Source: JAHDFB01 sp964607315 (GTDB taxonomy: Bacteria; Bacteroidota; Bacteroidia; Chitinophagales; Saprospiraceae). From it: 8,836 nt of DNA. The stretch spans positions 1 through 8,836 of the forward strand of contig CAZSKA010000170.1 of assembly GCA_964607315.1 (NCBI GenBank), given 5' to 3'. This document shows, in pieces, positions 8,101 through 8,836 of the stretch; the stretch's first letter is position 1; the number at the start of each line of letters is the position of its first letter. The notes under the pieces are model-generated. The model was not told the origin of the DNA. It did not search any database and saw only the letters and a list, made by a program, of their open reading frames with translations. The translations under genes were made by a program, and so were the position numbers.

Positions 8101-8613
8101 GAAGGTAATGTTGTTGCTTCTAATAGTTTACCAGTAGCGTCTACAACTTATGTTGATGAATTAGATTTAGAACTTGGTTGTTATAAGTTCGTTATGAATG
8201 ACTCTGGTCATGATGGTTTAGAGTTTTTTGCAAATCCAGGTCAAGGTGTAGGATGGGTTAGAATAAGAGATACAGACAATAACTTATTAGCTAACTTTGA
8301 TCCTGATTTTGGAGGAGGTTTTGAAATTAATTTCAATACAGAGTTCCCAGTTTCAGTGGAGGATTTTAATTTCTTGAAAAGTATAAAAGTGTTCCCTAAT
8401 CCTACAACAGATTATGTAATGTTAGCAGCTGATGACTTAAAGGATGCTAAAATATCAGTAATCGATGTGCTGGGACAAACGCATCTTGCGCCTGTCTTAA
8501 CAAGGGATAATGAAAGTGTTTCGCTTGATTTCGCTGGATTAAATTCGGGAATCTATTTCGTTTTAATAGAGAAAGGCGAAGTTGTAACAACTAGAAAAGT
8601 TGTGGTAGAATAG
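5158..8613 (+). CDS. Secreted PNGase F-related protein with inserted LamG domain and T9SS sorting signal
   Basis: The product has 1151 residues. A signal peptide (1-19/20, MKKIFTLL to SISAQ) is followed by the first part of a PNGase F-like N-terminal domain (about 24-95), including C64, C78 and GEWD (D82). An insertion follows: a beta-sandwich module (about 165-265, with PFEWDGISNVLIEYNFSN) and a LamG jellyroll (about 290-480, with GEWHHIAIV, YIDGQ, IDEFRMWD). The PNGase F fold resumes at FVTPYG (618-623), DMSDYVSILNG (638-648) and EY..EF..IVGTP (663-675), then continues into the C-terminal domain with ITGHG (726-730), CAFNP (762-766) and WVFDREGWCPG (774-784). An adhesion-like beta domain (about 850-955) and another beta module (about 960-1065) lead to the T9SS type A sorting domain (about 1074-1151; VFPNP, then GLNSGIYFV). 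PNGase F removes N-glycans by cleaving the Asn-linked amide; activity here is uncertain because some catalytic positions differ. Expected to be exported by T9SS to the surface or medium. The ATG directly precedes the signal peptide. Confidence 0.88.
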   Translation: MKKIFTLLVCIFTLTSISAQEIGDTLKVKVFDFNSSTRDTVINFPTVGPDITFEKIILKYTMRCHDGLINPGNNSQGCGEWDFSCNTYLIDSTKIEQFLTTTPSHIITDFDDPLFFYKETPVFNYNRSVETIVDVTNTISEEETIIGGSDNPINETLATHEGIGKSQYIYTAAELLAGGLAPGEIDAISLEVLDDAGEAQFLEIKMKNTDKTTLNERVDFTGFTKVYDNTVELEANQLNRFHFATPFEWDGISNVLIEYNFSNIDGSNTAGTSVAGEQTSFISGLHNEDDTEVRLTNNAWIECNDYAGITGNTNRTVEMWVKTTDTRNSEICAWGLVQSGQKWTFRLQQGRLRLEVEGGNTQGSTPINDGEWHHIAIVQDGPTLSNIKFYIDGQLNQQQATGTAAINTGFNETTPLRISRGLQNRYFESFIDEFRMWDVAVDQQTIAKWSNLKVDENHPNYDNLQVYYEFDEEGLDVYDSSINGRDARINGNNIRMSQALGSELFKDFTLQNQRPRVHFYQGEYETNETEVIVDKPISKNPRHFVVERTIVPGDPNVVKDDEILSAESIELWTVDQSIFDAVTGALIETVELEEDGIISIQDLSYTRRFPFYNELVSFVTPYGFFLDLGPNGETWYMDMSDYVSILNGRRRIQMTLGGQNNEEYDMEFQFIVGTPPRDVVQFEQLWQGTNRIGIARIDQVIDDSKFAPITMPLSAEAETFNLKSSITGHGVQGEFSQNGGVVFHNIDMNGEPVFIWDITQECAFNPIFPQGGTWVFDREGWCPGEQTFMNQQDFTEVATPGEDIVIDYGTTNPPVSTGDYRYHVAHQVVGYGPANFTQDASIMRVMAPNNTAEFKRVGNICNNPVVVIRNTGATDLTELTINYWMNGSINPQTFQWTGNLEFMEEEEVELPSTAEFWSDILEEGNVFYAEIASTNGGTDEYVYNNSISSTFDVPTVYPTNVVIDIRTNFNANENNYQILDTEGNVVASNSLPVASTTYVDELDLELGCYKFVMNDSGHDGLEFFANPGQGVGWVRIRDTDNNLLANFDPDFGGGFEINFNTEFPVSVEDFNFLKSIKVFPNPTTDYVMLAADDLKDAKISVIDVLGQTHLAPVLTRDNESVSLDFAGLNSGIYFVLIEKGEVVTTRKVVVE

Positions 8614-8646
8614 AAAAGGTAAAAAACAAAAACTCTTACTTACATG

Positions 8647-8680
8647 CACCCTTTGAATATTGATTCAAAGGGTGTTTTTT
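8647..8680 (+). terminator. Intrinsic terminator of the PNGase F-like gene
   Basis: A perfect 12-pair stem, CACCCTTTGAAT with ATTCAAAGGGTG, encloses an ATTG loop and is followed by six T residues. It lies 33 bases after the stop codon and ends the plus-strand transcript. Confidence 0.95.
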
Positions 8681-8703
8681 ATTGTACTAGATATACTAAG
8701 TTA

Positions 8704-8793
8704 TCAATAATCAAAGATGATAGGATCATCATATTCTTGAATGTTCAAGAAGATTTCTCCAATCTCATCAACCTGAAGAGGGCTTATACCAAT
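8704..8793 (-). pseudogene. Possible C-terminal gene remnant
   Basis: A 29-codon open stretch on the minus strand ends in TGA and encodes an acidic, protein-like tail (it contains DEIGEIFLNIQEYDDP and ends IIFDY). It has no ATG, and a TAA lies in frame immediately upstream, where the sequence becomes the ATACCAATTTAA repeat. This looks like the 3' end of a gene whose 5' part has been lost at the repeat. A different frame (KILYDILKLNWYKPSSG then stop) is open from the window edge, so a frameshifted gene is an alternative. I do not recognise the family. An open run this short can occur by chance. Confidence 0.3.
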
Positions 8794-8797
8794 TTAA
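8786..8797 (+). repeat. ATACCAATTTAA repeat, partial copy
   Basis: ATACCAATTTAA matches the first 12 bases of the repeat at 2458 and 160-173, and a similar CAAAAT follows a few bases later (8801-8806). It lies close to the window edge, so the full extent cannot be seen. It abuts the apparent gene remnant at 8704-8793. Confidence 0.45.
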
Positions 8798-8836
8798 TTT
8801 CAAAATGTCGTATAAAATTTTGATACTTAATTTTTC

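Noticed and set aside
173..8613. A single coordinated gene system or defence island
   Set aside because: The four genes belong to unrelated families, are widely spaced, partly divergent and have their own terminators or promoters. No nuclease, helicase, toxin-antitoxin, reverse transcriptase or CRISPR signal was seen.
8805..8836. Start of a plus-strand gene (MSYKILILNF) at the window edge
   Set aside because: Only ten codons are visible, within or beside a repeat, and no promoter is seen. It cannot be supported without the sequence beyond the edge.

Overview
The window is AT-rich DNA from a member of the Bacteroidota, most likely a flavobacterium. The evidence is a type IX secretion (T9SS) type A sorting domain on the largest protein, a CBM9-like/DUF5916 outer-membrane protein, Bacteroidota-type promoter boxes (TAnnTTTG), and start codons without Shine-Dalgarno sequences. 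Taxonomy is inferred from these traits only.

Layout. Four intact genes are supported. Three lie on the minus strand: a DUF5916 outer-membrane beta-barrel protein (173-2374), an AhpD-like carboxymuconolactone decarboxylase-family protein (2594-3151), and a divergent NRAMP-like membrane transporter (3421-4716). The fourth, on the plus strand, is a 1151-residue secreted protein related to peptide-N-glycosidase F (5158-8613). Its PNGase F-like fold is interrupted by about 515 residues carrying a beta-sandwich module and a LamG jellyroll, and it ends in a T9SS sorting domain. Clear intrinsic terminators follow the AhpD-like gene (2535-2562) and the PNGase F-like gene (8647-8680). The gaps between the minus-strand genes are 219 and 269 bases, so these look like separate transcription units rather than an operon.

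Intergenic DNA. A short repeat, ATACCAATTTAAGG or close variants, occurs at 160-173, as two inverted arms at 2458-2525, and truncated at 8786-8797. A 19-bp palindromic element occurs in opposite orientations at 122-140 and 4825-4843. The 441-base gap between the transporter and the divergent PNGase F-like gene holds a 13-bp tandem repeat, a good promoter for the transporter, the palindrome and two further inverted repeats. A possible C-terminal gene remnant (8704-8793, minus) abuts the last repeat.

How the genes relate. Nothing shows a shared pathway. The DUF5916 protein and the PNGase F-like protein both belong at the cell envelope or surface, where flavobacteria handle glycans and glycoproteins, but a functional link is only a guess. 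The most distinctive signals are the split PNGase F fold with several catalytic positions changed, and the transporter lacking the usual NRAMP metal-binding motifs. I saw no complete mobile element, CRISPR array, tRNA or rRNA.
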